This document shows, in pieces, positions 36,216 through 49,229 of a stretch of 64,000 nt of DNA (within the stretch, counting starts at the first letter, position 1; every line of letters begins with the position of its first letter). The DNA comes from Inia geoffrensis (taxonomy: Eukaryota; Chordata; Mammalia; Artiodactyla; Iniidae): NCBI GenBank assembly GCA_036417435.1, contig CM070904.1:45887908-45951907 (forward strand), in the 5' to 3' direction. Below the pieces are notes generated by a model that saw only the letters and a program-made list of their open reading frames with translations, searched no databases and was not told where the DNA came from. The translations under genes and the position numbers were made by a program.

Positions 36216-37039
36216 GAAGGGAGAGTCTGTTACCAATATAAAAAAGTGAATATTGGGTCTTCCCACAAATATCAGCTATAAATTCTGGATCGATCCTTAT
36301 GCAAATAAGAGTTATATACTCTGAACAAAATATATTAAACAAGCACCTAAGGGCTCTGGAATTTTTTTAAATAAAGGTAGCCAAACATTGAAAGTAAGTC
36401 AAAATTTGGAGTAACAAAAATATTGAAGTGAATTCCCCAGTTTTATTTTTGTTTCCCTGAGGGTGGCCATAGATATGGCTGTGATGGCAGTGTAGGAGGG
36501 GCACAGTTCTGGAAAAAGAGTCTAAATCTATCTTGCTTGAGAAATCAAGGAAAGGAAGTCAGGGCAATAACAGCTCGCTGGTGATTGAGAGGAAAATCCT
36601 AAAAGGAGAGACCCCAAAAAAAGGAAAATGTCCACGTATAGACTCAGTCCAGATTTATAGCTGACGCCAACTCTGCATGGGGAAAACTGAAAGCAGCTTT
36701 CAGCTAAGGCTGAAAGCACTGAACTGAGATCTGAACTGCTATAGGTCACTGTATGTCATTTTAAAGTTTGAGTCTAAGCAATTGCCCAATAAAACAAAAA
36801 CACACATACTTTGAGGGGCAATATTGAGAATTCATGGTCTATATAACATAATATATAAAATGTTCAGGATAAAATTGACATCCTTAACATACGGGAAGCA
36901 AGATCACATTACTCAGTTTTAAGAATAGGCAATAAAGTGGCACCAGTCTTGAGATGACCTAGATATGGAATTATCAGAGGATGGTATAAATATGTTTAGA
37001 GGTCAGGTAAAGTAAAATATGCTCATTAAAAAATAGATA
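36216..37039. other. Unassigned DNA, probably the 5' edge of an old L1
   Basis: Composition turns A-rich toward 37 kb, as at the start of the L1M copy that follows. No block could be placed with confidence. Confidence 0.35.
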
Positions 37040-39016
37040 GGAATATTAGAAGAGAAGCAGAAAATATCAAAAACAACCCAATGCAATATCTAAAGTAAAT
37101 TTTGGAACTGAAAAATACAGCATTTAAAATAAGAAATCCACTAGTTTTACTTATTAGTGAAAGGTATATAATAGAAGAAAAAGTAAAATTGAAGGCCGAT
37201 ATATATAAATCAGCCACTTGGAAGAAGAGATAAAAGACTGCAAGATGTACAAAGCTTCAAAGACCTGAAGGTTAATATAAAAAGTTCTCCTCTCTTGAAA
37301 GGAGAAGAGAGAGAGACTAGAGATGACAAGACATTTGAAGAAACAGAAGCAGGAAACTATCCACAGGTGATGAAACATAAATTCAGACTTAAGAAACTTA
37401 TTAAAACCCAAATAAGATAAATTTGAAAAAATTCACACCTAGGAACATAAAGTCAAATGCTGAAAACTAAGATGAAGAGAAAAATTTTGTGAAACATAAA
37501 AATGCCCAGAGAAAAAAATTACATATTAAATATAGGGAAAATACAATCGAAACTGTTCCAGACTTCTAAACAAAAAACATGAAGAATAGAAGGCAACAGA
37601 AAGCCTTTTAAAGTACTGAAAGAAAAACAAAACAAACAAAAAAAGAAAAACAAAGGTCATCAAATAATTCTATGTTCAGCGAAAATATCCCCCAAGAATA
37701 AAGGCTTGGAGGCATTTTTCATATAAAGGAAAAACTAAGGGAATGTGCCACCACCAGACCCATACAGAAATACAGGCTAAAATAAATTCTTTAGGTTGAA
37801 GGAAAATTATAGCAGAGGACACATTCAAGAGTGAATGAAGAACATTAGAAATGGTAAACATGTGGGTAAGTAAAGCTATATTTGCTCCTAGTTTATTTAA
37901 ACACATATATTTGAATAAAAGAGTTTTAACCTACCGTTTGGAGTTGATCATGTATGAAGGTATACTACATATGCAAACAGCAAGATAAAGAGAGGCAAGG
38001 GAGTGTTAAATGGGCCTAGGTTGAAATGATTCTACATTTAAGTGATAAACCATTATCCTAAGGAGGCTGTGAAAAAAATAAAGATGGGTATTGTTATCTT
38101 TATAATAATCAATAAAAAATGTCCAGAGGAATAGCTAAGCTGCGAAAAAAGTTAAAAAGGAATAATTCAGAAGAAGATGAAGGAGGAAACAGAAGAAGAA
38201 AAATCAAAGAAACCAAACAGAAAAAAATAAATAAATTTCTAGGCTTAAACTGAACAAACAATAATTATGTTAAATGATAATGAGCTAAACACTCCAATTG
38301 AAAGTCAGAGATTATGAGGGGGAATAAATACACAACCTACCTATCTGTTGTCCACAAGAAACACATTTTAAATATAGTTAAACAGATAGGTTCAAAGTGC
38401 AAATAGTAAGCATAAGAAGGCAGGAATGAACTATAATAATATGAGATAAAATACACTTGAAGATAAAAAGTATTACCAAAGATAAAGAGGCACATTTCAG
38501 AATCATAAATGTTGATATTTCCTATAAAATAGCCTCAAAATCCATTAATCAAATTTGACAAAATTAAAGGGAGAAATAAAGAACTACTAAATCACAGGAG
38601 ATTTTGATGCCCGTCTCTCAGCAATTGATAGAACAATTAGTCAAAAAATATACTTAAAAAGATGTAAATCATTTGAACACCATTCTTAATAAACACTTGA
38701 CCTAATTGATATTTATAAAATATCATATGCAAAACTATAGATACACATTTCTTTTCAAGTACACAAATATGCTCACCAAGACAGATCACATGCTCTTCTA
38801 TACAACAAGTTTCAATTAATTTTAAATGACTGAAATCTTACAAAGTATGTTGTCAGATCATATGGAATTATATTAGGAATAAATAACAATAAGATATTTA
38901 GGAAACCATGAAATATTTGGAAATAAAACCATAAAATTCTAAATAATCTATTGGTCATATATCAGACACAAAAGTAGAAAATATTTCAAAATCTGTGATA
39001 ATTTTATTACACAATA

Positions 39017-39247
39017 CAGGTGACCCTCAAACAACTCAGGGGGTTAGGGGTGCCAACCCTCCATGTAGTCGAAATTCTACATAGAATTTAGAGCCAGTCC
39101 TTCCTATACTCAGTTCCTCCCTATCCATGGTTCCCCATCTGCAGATTCAACCAACCTCTCCTCACGTAGTACAGTAGTATTTACAATTGAAAAAAGTTTT
39201 TAAGTAGAACTGCATAGTTCAAACCTGTGTTGTTCAAGGATTAACTG
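39017..39247 (+). mobile_element. Tigger-type MITE (Tigger2-like) nested in L1M
   Basis: Ends are CAGGTGACCCTCAAACAACTC and GTTGTTCAAGGATTAACTG, inverted repeats of the CAGTTGACCCTTGAACAAC type, with TA on both sides (39015-39016, 39248-39249). The interior 'GGGGTTAGGGGTGCCAACCC' block follows this family. It is 231 bp and noncoding. Confidence 0.88.
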
Positions 39248-40127
39248 TACATCAGAGTTTGTAGGATACAGATAAAATAGTGCTTAAAAGGAATATTTTA
39301 GCTTTAAATTTGTTTTTTTTTAAGAAAAAATGCCTAAAAACAGCCACCTAATATTTTACCTCAAGAATCTAGAAAAAGAAGAGTAAAGTAAGTTGTAAGT
39401 CAGTCCAAGGCAAGTAGAAGGAAAGAAATAATAAAAATAAGAGTAGAAATAGGTCAGTTAGAAGACAAACAATAAACAAAATTAACTGGTTAAAAGCTGG
39501 TTCTTTGAAAACAGTCAATATATTAGATAAACAACTAGCTGGACCAATCAATGAAAATCAGCGAACACAAATCACCAACCAATATCAGGAATGAAAGACT
39601 GATTGTCACTAAAGGTCCTATAGACCACTAAAGATCCTAAAGGGTCATAAAAGAATATTATGAACAACTTTATACCAACAAAGTAGCAATTCATATGACA
39701 TGGACAATTCCTTCAAAGACACAGGCTCGAGCTAACAGGAATCACTAAAGTAGTAATAAATACCCTGTATAGCTACCTCTGTGTCTACTAGTGAAATTTA
39801 GTTCAAAGCTAAAAACCTTCCCACAAAACAAACAGAAACAAACAAACAAACAAACCCTCTAAACTCAGACAATTTCACTGACAAATTATGTAAAATACTT
39901 AAGAAAGAAATAATACTATACAAACAAAAAAGTGTTTTACACGAACTCTTCCAGAGAATAAAAAGGCAGAGGAATATTTTCCAATGAGTTTTATAAGAAC
40001 AACATTACCAAGAGCAAAGAACTTACAATTAAATAAATCTGTAGATCACCAATATCCTTTATAAACATAGACACATGTATCCATAATAAAGTATTAGCAA
40101 ATCAAATACACAAGTATATATGTATAT

Positions 40128-40336
40128 ATATATATATTTTTTTTGCGTTACGCGGGCCTCTCACTGTTGTGGCCTCTTCCGTTGCGGAGCACAGGCTCCG
40201 GACGCGCAGGCTCAGCGGCCATGGCTCACGGGCCCAGCTGCTCCGCGGCATGTGGGATCTTCCCGGACCGGGGCACGAACCCGTGTCCCCTGCATCGGCA
40301 GGCGGACTCTCAACCACTGCGCCACCAGGGAAGCCC
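40128..40336 (-). mobile_element. CHR-2-like SINE nested in L1M
   Basis: Minus-strand copy inside the reverse transcriptase part of the L1M element. The duplication ATATATGTATAT lies at 40116-40127 and 40337-40348. The poly(A) side joins a TA-rich stretch. L1M sequence resumes right after the SINE ('GACCAAGTGGGATCTATCCC', 40363-40382). Confidence 0.95.
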
Positions 40337-40759
40337 ATATATGTATATTTGAAAAAAGATAATGACCAAGTGGGATCTATCCCAGGAATGCAAATATTAG
40401 GCCAATCTGAAAATCAATCTAATTTATCATAATAATAGAATAAAAGATAAAAGTCTTCTAATCAATTTAACAGATGCAGTAAAAACCTTTTTTAAAAATG
40501 CATTAAAATATCTCTCAGAAAAGTAGTAATTAATATAACTTACTACTTTGATAAAAAAGAATTTTTAAAAAATACACAGGCACAGAAACACAGTCATAGA
40601 GTTACTATAGTAACACCATTTTGAACTCAAATACTAACGATAAAGATAGAACACTTGAAATACACTCACCTTGTCTCATAGCTTTTCTTTGTGTACTATG
40701 TTATGTTAGTCTACTCAGAAGCTAACAATTGAACTAACAAATACTTATACCTCTGTGTA

Positions 40760-40930
40760 CCCACACTCTACTTCCTTTTCCTCAACTGTAAAAAGATAAT
40801 AATAAAAATAAATTTAAAAAATAATACTTATCTCATGGAGTTTCTGTAGGATGAAATGAGTTAATTTATGTGAGAGGCTTAGAATAGTACCTGACACATA
40901 GTGTTTTGTGTGTTATTATTAAAAATATAA
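40760..40930 (+). repeat. MIR SINE fragment (sense)
   Basis: Contains 'TTCCTCAACTGTAAAAAGAT', an A-rich insertion, 'ACTTATCTCATGGAGTTTCT', 'AGGATGAAATGAGTTAAT' and 'GAATAGTACCTGACACATAG', the 3' half of MIR in order. Confidence 0.88.
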
Positions 40931-41369
40931 TATCTTATGAAACTGCTAATTATTTTTGTATCACAGAATATGGATAAGAATCCCACATATTATGTTTTAG
41001 TAAGATTGTTGACATTTTACTGTCTCCAAACTGTTGTTACGTTGTGGGGATTTTTCTTCACTCATATTGGTTTCATTTAAAATGATGACTTTTATTTATT
41101 GTAATATGGGGATCTCCTGAATAAAACTTCAGTGTCACCACTTCCCATATTCATAATATTTACATTTAGTTGGTTATAATTTGAGCTGTAACAAACATTT
41201 TGTGGAGCCCAATATCATAGTAGTCATGCTTTCAACGATGACTGACAGAGAAGATTTCATAATGGCAACAGACCAATGCTGAATACAAAAACATATCAAT
41301 GAATTTTCATTTTATTCATCAAAACATGAATTTTTAGATAACAGTAGAGTATTGATCAGTTATAAGAAG

Positions 41370-41540
41370 TGCTTACTCACCTCATACAACAAGTATATGA
41401 TGTAAGGATTGTTTTCTGCATTTTGTAGATGAAAAGATATAAGGTAGGGAAACTTGAATAATGCGTCTGGGGCCTAATGAGTTTGAGAGGAAATGGATTC
41501 AAACTCAGATCTGCTTGATTCCAAGTACATTAATATGCTG
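41370..41540 (-). repeat. MIR SINE fragment (antisense)
   Basis: Shows reversed MIR landmarks: 'TTTTGTAGATGAAAAGATAT', 'GGAAACTTGAATAATGCGTC', then 'ATGGATTCAAACTCAGATCT' for the usual 'GATTCGAACCCAGG' block. Confidence 0.78.
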
Positions 41541-43424
41541 TGTCTCATAGTAATGTGTCAGACATATTACTTAGAAACACCGTGACCAAAACGCGTTGCC
41601 TGGGCAGGACCCCTGCAACAACTGCATTCCCCAGGTTGCCTGAGTCACATAGTCTGAGAGCTGGTGTTTTACACCACTGAGCACTGCATGCTTTATCCGA
41701 CCATACATTATCCATCACAATTCTATAATAACACACATGGCTCTCACTTTACTGGCTTCCTGCACATTGGTAAAAGTGATCCCTGAAAGCCTGTTTACCT
41801 CTTATTCATTTGAGAAAACCAGACTATTTCCCCCTTCTGAGCTATGCTTACTATTTTCTGTTTCCTCACAACAGTTTTCATAACATATATTGTAATGCCC
41901 CAGTTCATTAAGTCTATTGCTTGGAAACTAACTGCATCCTAGCAGCAGGTGCATACCTCACCATTGATTATTTCCCTCCCTCTATTTCTCTGTGATTTAT
42001 TCCAGTCATGCTTGTCTTTAACTAAGATTTTTTAAAAATTATTTAAAAAAATTTTTCCTCTCTAGGCACACCCTGACAATCAGAGATGCACATTTACTCC
42101 CTCTAGCTGACAGAATGCAGTACGTGCTTGAAACATGTGACCTTTTTTTTTTCTTTTCAAATTAGAAGTACATTATTTTACTTATAAAAGCAATTCAAGC
42201 AACTAATAGAAAAACATTTAAACTAGAAAACATAATCCCCTCCACTTCTTGCCCTCACCTCCACAATAAGTGCCCATTTAAAACTGGAGAAATATGACTA
42301 AATTTCTGTCTCAGAGTTTATATTTATTTCACTAACACACACCATGAATGAGAGTGCCAGATTCTATACACACTTGATTGTGTTTGTCAGGGTTCAAACA
42401 GGAAAACCGAAAACTCTAAATTTGAAACAGGAAATTTGTGACAGATAATGGAAGAATTCAGAAACCAAATGGGATGGTTAGGTAATCTTGAGATTAGTAA
42501 CAGCAAAAGTCACTGCTATCACTCCCCAGATGGGACTGATAGCATACCAGGTGTGGAGTGGCAGGAGGAATACATTTGGGATGATGGCCTTGGTGGGAGG
42601 AATGTTTCTTTAATGTCACCGACATTGTTTAGAATTGCTAGCACATGGTTATATAAAAAACAGACTGACCTTTAGTTGGTTTCAATCTGGCTTTTAAATT
42701 CTTTTCACACAATGTACCCCCTGATTTTCTGCAACCAATTGTACTGTTGCTGCCATGTTGTCCATTGGGTATGACATGGTGGAGACATGATGGGTGCAAG
42801 AGATGTTACCAGAATTAGGAAGCTGGAATTATCACCTGGAATTATGTAGAGACAAGGAGGCAGTGTCACTCAGTGAAGTTACTGCCGTAAGGACAGACAG
42901 GAGGAAGAAATAACCTGAGTCTCCTACCCATTCATTCCTTTGACAAATTCATCTGGAAGGCAACTGACATGGGTATCTTAGAGTCAGTACCCTTACAATG
43001 AAGAATGAAGAGAAGAAAGAAAAGGAATGGATTTAAGAGCAAATAGGCAAATAACTAGCACACTTCAGATACGAGATATTACCCAGCCACCCCAGCACGG
43101 AAGTAAATATTGTTTTCCTTTGATTTGTAGCTCGTTCAAACAATTTAAAATGTTCATTGGTCATTTGTTGTTTTTCTTTTTTTCTGGAGTGTCTGCTTAT
43201 ATTATTTCTGAATTTTGTGGGGAAATGTTTGTGGAATCTTTTGAACTTTTTTGGTAGAGTTTCCTTATCTACTCTATCCACTTCTTAATAACTCTTTGCC
43301 ATATATATGTAACAATTTCCCCCATTTTACCTTTAAACTCTGTCATTTCCATTCAGAAGTTTTAACTTTTATCTTGTCATGTATGTCAGTCTTTGCTATT
43401 ATGTCATTCTTTGAAAGGTCTTCT
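41541..43424. other. Unassigned DNA, possibly with an old repeat
   Basis: The part at 42385-43010 starts 'TCAGGGTTCAAACAGGAAAA', which is reminiscent of repeat copy B, but I could not align it firmly. Frames at 42448-42675 and 43027-43257 have no known domains. Confidence 0.35.
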
Positions 43425-43640
43425 GCACCCCAATAGTATAAAAACTGTCTTCTTATATTCTTTTTGTACTTTAATGGCTTCATTGTTCCTGCTTAATTCC
43501 TTAGTCCTTCTGAAATGGATCTGGGGACAGTGTCAGGTAAAGTTTAAAATCAATGTTTTCTTCAAGTAAGTATCTAATTTTCCCAACAGTATTTATTAAT
43601 TTATCCTTTCTTCACTTATTTGAAATGATACCATTGACAT
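43425..43640 (-). repeat. L1 ORF2 fragment (antisense)
   Basis: The order 'AAATGGATCTGGGGACAGTG', 'TCTAATTTTCCCAACAGTAT' and 'ATTTATTAATTTATCCTTTC' parallels 8798-8925 of the full-length L1 in this window, also minus strand, but is more diverged. Confidence 0.65.
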
Positions 43641-43989
43641 ACTTAAATTATATTTTAAATGTTAAAGGTTAATAAACTTAACTTGCTAATTTCCTTCATT
43701 TTATAAAGGTAGTAGCATTAATCTTTGGAGAATTAAAAATAATTCCAAATAAGGCAACATGTCTTCGATATATTGATAATAATGTTAATTTTAGTTTCAT
43801 ATTTCCATTCTTGATAAACTGGCTAGCATTTTCGTCATTAGCTCTGGACTGCTTTGACTGTTTTCTTTCTTTATCTTTTCATTCTTGCGTAACAGGACAA
43901 AAGTTATACTTAGTGATACCTTATGACTCAAATATTAATACAATAAAATTCTGATTATGAAAATGACATTAAACAAAATTATTAAAAAT

Positions 43990-45165
43990 TACTATGGTAA
44001 TTTAAAAGATGTTCACAACATCTAACATCATACTTAATGGTGAAAGACTGAAAGTTTTCCTCTAAGATTAAGAGCAAGACAGGTTGCTAACTTTCACTAT
44101 TTCTATTCAACATAGTACTGCAAGTCCTAGCCAGAACAATTAGGCAAGAAAATGAAGTAACAGGCATCCAAATTGGAAAGGAAAAAGAAAAATTAACCCT
44201 GCTTACAGACAACATGATTTTATATGTGGGAAATCCTAATGATTCCACCAAAAACCTGTTAGAACTAACTAATGAATTCAGCAGTTGCAGGACACAAAAT
44301 CAACACACTAAAATCAGTTGTTTCCATACATTAACAAATGAACAATCTGAAAAGGAAGAAAACAATTGCATTTACATTGCAAAAATAGAACAGCCCAATT
44401 GAATCTACAAACTCAATGCAACACCTATCAAAACTCCAATGACATTTCTTGCAGAAATTAAAAAAAAAAATCCTAAAATTCGTATAGAATTTCAAAGGAT
44501 ACCAAATAGCCAAAACAATCTTGAAAAAGAAGAACAAAGCTGGAGGATTCACACTTCCTTCCTGATTTCAAAACTTATTACAAAGCTATGGTAATCAAAA
44601 GATTCTCAAAATCACTAATTGTTAAGAAAATACAAAAAAAAAAAAACTGCAATGAGATACTACCTCACATCCATTAGGATGCTAAATAAAACAGAGATAG
44701 CAAATGTTGGTGAGGATGTGGACAAATCGGAACATGTGTGCACTCTTGGTGCAAATGTAAAATTGGACAGCTGCTTAGGAAAATAGTATGGCAGTTTCTC
44801 AAAAAATAGATAATTAACATATGATCTAGCAATTTCACTCCTTGAAGAGATATTTATACATTGACATTTGTAGTGGCATTATTTGCAATAACCAAACGTA
44901 CATAATGTACCTAGAGTAGTCAAATTCATAGAGACAGGAAGTACAATGTGGTTTCTAGGAGCTGGGGGGAAAGGGGAATAAAGGGTTATTTTTAATGTCA
45001 AAGAATATCCATTTTGCATGATGAAAAGAGTTCTGGAGATGGATGGTGGTGATGGTTGCACAAAATGTGAATGTAGTTAATGCCCCTGAATTGTACACTT
45101 AATATGCCTAAGATGGCAAATGTTATGTTAGATATGTTTACCACAATTAAAAAAATATTAATAAA
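43990..45165 (+). mobile_element. L1M 3' part (reverse transcriptase to 3' UTR), internally deleted
   Basis: Starts in the reverse transcriptase region ('CATCATACTTAATGGTGAAA') and keeps a recognisable frame at 44214-44402 ('[15 protein letters not shown]'). It jumps near 44640 to the C-terminal region ('GCTAAATAAAACAGAGATAG') and ends with the 3' UTR blocks 'TTCTGGAGATGGATGGTGGT' and 'GAATTGTACACTTAATATGC' and an A-rich end at about 45150-45165. About 1 kb of ORF2 is missing. Confidence 0.85.
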
Positions 45166-45289
45166 ACGATGTAAACAAATTCTTTGACACCGATACTATT
45201 AAGAAATGGAGCATCTTTATTCTCCATTTGAAAATATGCTGGCCTTAATGAGTGACTTCTAATATACAGAACGCTGCAGAAGTGATGCT

Positions 45290-45640
45290 GTGTGAGTTGA
45301 GACAGAAAATAAAGCTTCCATCAGGCTCTATTTTTGAGATACTCACCTTTGGAACTGTGCTGCCATGCTCTGAGAAAGCCCAGGTTACAGGAAGAAATCA
45401 TGATTAAACATGGTGTCCATGTTCTAGACAACAGCTGGGCCTCTGAGAAACCTTTTGTGATAATACCTGCCTTAGCCACTGTCTGAGTGAAGTCATACAA
45501 GAGACCCACAGAGAACCACTTAATTTTGCCTGGTCCACCCCCAGAACCATGAACAGTAATGTTAATAGGTGATTATTGTTGTTTTACACCACTGTTTGTG
45601 GCAGTGTATTATGCAGCATTATACAATCAAAACTGCCAAG
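45290..45640 (+). repeat. Possible solo LTR, family not named
   Basis: 'CTGCCATGCTCTGAGAAAGC', 'AAGCCCAGGTTACAGGAAG' and the end 'TTATTGTTGTTTTACACCAC' with 'GGCAGTGTATTATGCAGCA' resemble old mammalian ERVL-like LTR ends. The usual AATAAA is not clear. The family needs a repeat library search. Confidence 0.4.
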
Positions 45641-45850
45641 AGCAGAGTCTATGGAATCAGAAGGACTAGTATTCGAATTTCAACTCTACCACTTACTAGC
45701 TTCGTGTGACTTTAGAATTGTCACTTTATGTGTAACTTGAGAATAAAAGTACTTACTTCATAAAACTGGTTTGTGTATAAATGAGATGTTTATAAAATAT
45801 CCCTTACAGTATATGGAGCATAATAAGCCTTCAGTATTTTATAATAATGG
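45641..45850 (+). repeat. MIR SINE fragment (sense), well preserved
   Basis: 'GAGTCTATGGAATCAGAAGG', 'TCGAATTTCAACTCTACCAC', 'TTACTAGCTTCGTGTGACTT' and 'TACTTACTTCATAAAACTGG' cover nearly the whole MIR consensus order. Confidence 0.92.
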
Positions 45851-48694
45851 TTAATATTGCTCTTATTATAATTACCATAAAACTCTGAGTGAATCCTTGC
45901 TAAAATAATTTACATGTGCATTTCTGTTACAACCCCCCTTCCTTAATTAAAGGAATTTAAAATTTCTAATATCAATCATAATTCCCAAATTTAGTCTGGA
46001 TTCTATTCCAGTTGAAGACAGGATTTTCAAATAATATAATTTTTCTACATTTGCAAGGCACAGAACTAAATTAGGTTTTATAGATTCTCAGTCTCTATTT
46101 TCTGCAGGATGTTTAGAAATTCTTGGATGTCTGAATTTTCCAAGAAAGAAATTCACTGCTCTTTGTGGACACCCAGACTTCATTAGCAAAATCTTATTCC
46201 TCTTAGCATTAAACTTTGCAATATAATTAGAGTTTCATCCATTTAAAAGTTGGCCATTGATTTAAATTAGGAGCAGGGAGAAGGGAAAGGTTTTCCCTAG
46301 AGCAGTTACATCGTTGTAGGCATGGAACATTATTAATCTCAGATTTTTTGAAGGCTTGTAAACTACAGAGCCACTGAAATTATTGCCAAGTATATAGAAA
46401 CTGTCTTTGTAAACAAAATCTCTAAAGATTGAGGAGTATCTTTCTGGAACCAATACAATGCAAATGTATCTATTTCCTTCTAGGTTTTCTGTTAAAATAT
46501 GAGATGGTTTCTACCACTTTCTTTACAAGTGGAGAAAATCATCTGTAAGGAGCTCAACCATAAAAAGTATAATCACCAGCAAATTTTTCTTTAGCATAGG
46601 AAGCACTATTTTCTAGTTTCCTGCTGATGATAAAAGACTAGAATTGAAACACTACTGTTTCTGTGTGATTATGTAAAATGTTATGCCTAAAAATCCTATT
46701 AAAAATGCCTGGGGATTGCATACATTAAATGGGTTTGCGTTGTTCCTTATACTTCTCAGGCTTCCATGTCAAATTTTTAGCACACAAAAGATTCTTTATT
46801 ATATGATCTCAAAAAAAGGGACCTCAACCGTATTGCACAATAAGTCTATTTTTGTTTTAATATTAGAGTTGAGTCTATGCCATAGTAAGAGAACAAGGAA
46901 GTTCCATTTATATTTCAGAAGTAATATTTGCAAACACACAGACATTGAAAAGAGAAAAATGGTTGAGAAGCTGTATTCCTCCTAATACTGTTTACGTAAA
47001 TCTGGTTGAACACATTTACCTTTAAGAGCCACGTAAATGCTTTGCAAACACCTGTAAAATTCAGTAGAATATCTCAAAGCCCTTGTTATTTTTGTGACAG
47101 TTATAGGTGAATGATAAACCTCTTTGCTATGTAAGGAACTCTGAAGCAAGAATAAAGTCTCGACCTTTAAAAAACCATCCTTTGCAGACATCCTTTGCTG
47201 TTGCTCATGTGCAAGCTATCACATCTGCCAAATTTCTCCTCAAGGTATGGCAGTCCCATGATTTCGCTGCTCAGTTCATTCACCACTATCTAATTAACAG
47301 CCATTCTTCACTTTTCTGGCTTTTTCTTACTGCATCTTGCTTTCTATAGCACAGCCCCACATAGTCAGCGACCCTGTAGCAATGATCAAGAAAAGGGCTC
47401 CAACAGGTAGTGTGAAAGTCCTGAGACCAGTTAGCTCGTGATCCATCCTTCCCCCACCTTTGACCAGAGCAAGGGCTGAAGACTGCTCCCTCCTGCCTTT
47501 ATTCCACAGTCCTGGTCATGCTTGTGGTCTTTCAGGATACACAAACCACTATTACCTTTCCATATGCCTTTAAACTAGGGAGGAGACAGTAGAGAGAGGG
47601 GTGGAAAAGGCCATGATCAAGAGGAGGTACACATGGTAAGAGAGAACCGCTTTCTTGACTCCACCGCAATTATACTCTCTAGCATTGCCTTTAAACATTT
47701 AGATTGCCACAATGATTGTTATTCAAATAAGTTTTCAGAAGAATGATTTTGAATATCTCCGTTGTGTATAATAATGGAATCCTCTGGGTTTTTCTTTTTT
47801 AATAATAGATTTTGAAAATATCCCTGAAATTCTTTCTAAATTCTAAGAGGGCAAACAAAAACACAGTAAATAATGTGTTTAATGTTTTTGGTGATTAGTA
47901 GGTTAGTTTTCTATGGTTTAAATTTATTGTGGGGTTATATTTTTAAGTATACCAATATTTTCATAAATAGGGGCTCCTTATATAACTCATGTTTTTAGTA
48001 TATTTTGTGTTTATTTGAAACAGAGCTAGAAAAGTCTGTTAATACTGCTAAAGCCCAATCTGCCTGCACATCTCTAGGGATTTAGGAGGTTCTTCCTTTT
48101 ACTACAGGAGTTCTTAGTTGGAGAAACTGTTTCATGATACATGCAGGCTTCTGCAAATCTATATTAAGTGTGACCAAATGGCATAAGGTCAGGTGTCCAT
48201 CTTCATCTCTCAACAGAGTTAACCTTAATTCTACATGAATCTCATGAGGTTGGGAAAAAGACACGTGTTCCCTTCCCCTGTACTAGCACTGAGGGGCATG
48301 GGGTGGGGTATGCCCTCATTCTCAAACTAGCTGGTGTTATTGTTGCTCTCAAAGTGTCTACAAAATAATATACCCTAACTCCCTGATTAGAAGCTTCAAG
48401 TATGTCATTTTAACATCTGTTCCTACATTTAGCACATACTTATTAAACATCCCATGCAGCAAGATCAATATCACAAGTCCAAGGATTTAGTGGCACAAGG
48501 ATACATATTTCCCATTGCTAAGCATTTCATGATCTACTGAACTTTCCAATAGTTTTGGTTTCTAGGGTCTAGTTGCTCTCACCTTTTTTTTTCAAGTTTG
48601 TTGTTGCTTACAGGTATATAAATGATATATGAATATTAATTTTTAAAACTTAAACGAAAGAGAAGTGCAACTTCTAAATGTTCCTTCCTACTTT
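45851..48694. other. Unassigned AT-rich DNA
   Basis: About 2.8 kb. The longest frame is 46683-46985 (100 codons, plus) with no known domain. Slightly GC-richer sequence near 47350-47530 shows no exon features that I can defend. Confidence 0.4.
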
Positions 48695-49215
48695 TACCTT
48701 CAGCTACATGTAAGAGAAAACCAACTCAAAATGGATTACATAATGAGAAGAAAATTTATTATGCCCTAGAATAGGGTACACAAGTGAGGGCAACCCTAAC
48801 ACTGACAGATTTGTCAGCTCACTCACATCCTTAAAGGCCCAGGTTCTTTTCATCTGCCAGCTATGCCATGCTAGCATGATGCATGATGGTATTAGCACTC
48901 AAGTCAGCTCCGGCATCACACCTATCACACACACATCCAGACAGACCTGACAATGTTCCCCAGAAAACTGACCCCTCATGTGTATCTTCTTTGTTTTAAG
49001 TTCATGAGAGTTTTTACTAGAAGTCCTCATTAGACCTCCCTTCATACCCCATTAACCACTCCTAAACCAATTGCTGTCACATTGAATAGGATTAATATGT
49101 TTAGCACAGAGTAATTAGGATTGAGGAAAAGGGTTGCCTTTTCTGAGCAAAGAGCTGTGCTTAAGAAGATGGAGGCCTGAAATAAAAAAAAGTGCTGTTA
49201 CAGATACTGTCAGAA
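48695..49215 (+). repeat. Unclassified old interspersed repeat
   Basis: 'AAACCAACTCAAAATGGATT' followed by 'GAAAATTTATTATGCC' and, further on, 'TAACCACTCCTAAACCAATT' and 'GAAAAGGGTTGCC' resemble an old medium-reiterated mammalian repeat. I cannot name the family. Confidence 0.4.
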
Positions 49216-49229
49216 AGGGCATTGGTAAT

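Larger units (their letters stand above)
37040..40560 (+). mobile_element. Degenerate L1M element (ORF1 to reverse transcriptase region)
   Basis: Ancient L1 in sense orientation, A-rich and full of stops. ORF1-like blocks run from about 37040 to 37880 ('TTCTATGTTCAGCGAAAATA', 'TCCCCCAAGAATAAAGGCTT'), then an inter-ORF part, then ORF2 endonuclease-like blocks ('CTGTTGTCCACAAGAAACAC' near 38345, 'GATTTTGATGCCCGTCTCTC' near 38600) and reverse transcriptase-like blocks after 39600. A Tigger MITE (39017-39247) and a CHR-2 SINE (40128-40336) interrupt it. Confidence 0.75.

Noticed and set aside
40560..43990. One L1 split by a 3.4-kb insertion: the copy at 37040-40560 stops in the reverse transcriptase region close to where the copy at 43990 begins.
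   Set aside because: The DNA between them holds ancient MIR relics at 40760 and 41370 and an antisense L1 piece at 43425, which are unlikely to be a later insertion. The right copy also looks less diverged than the left.
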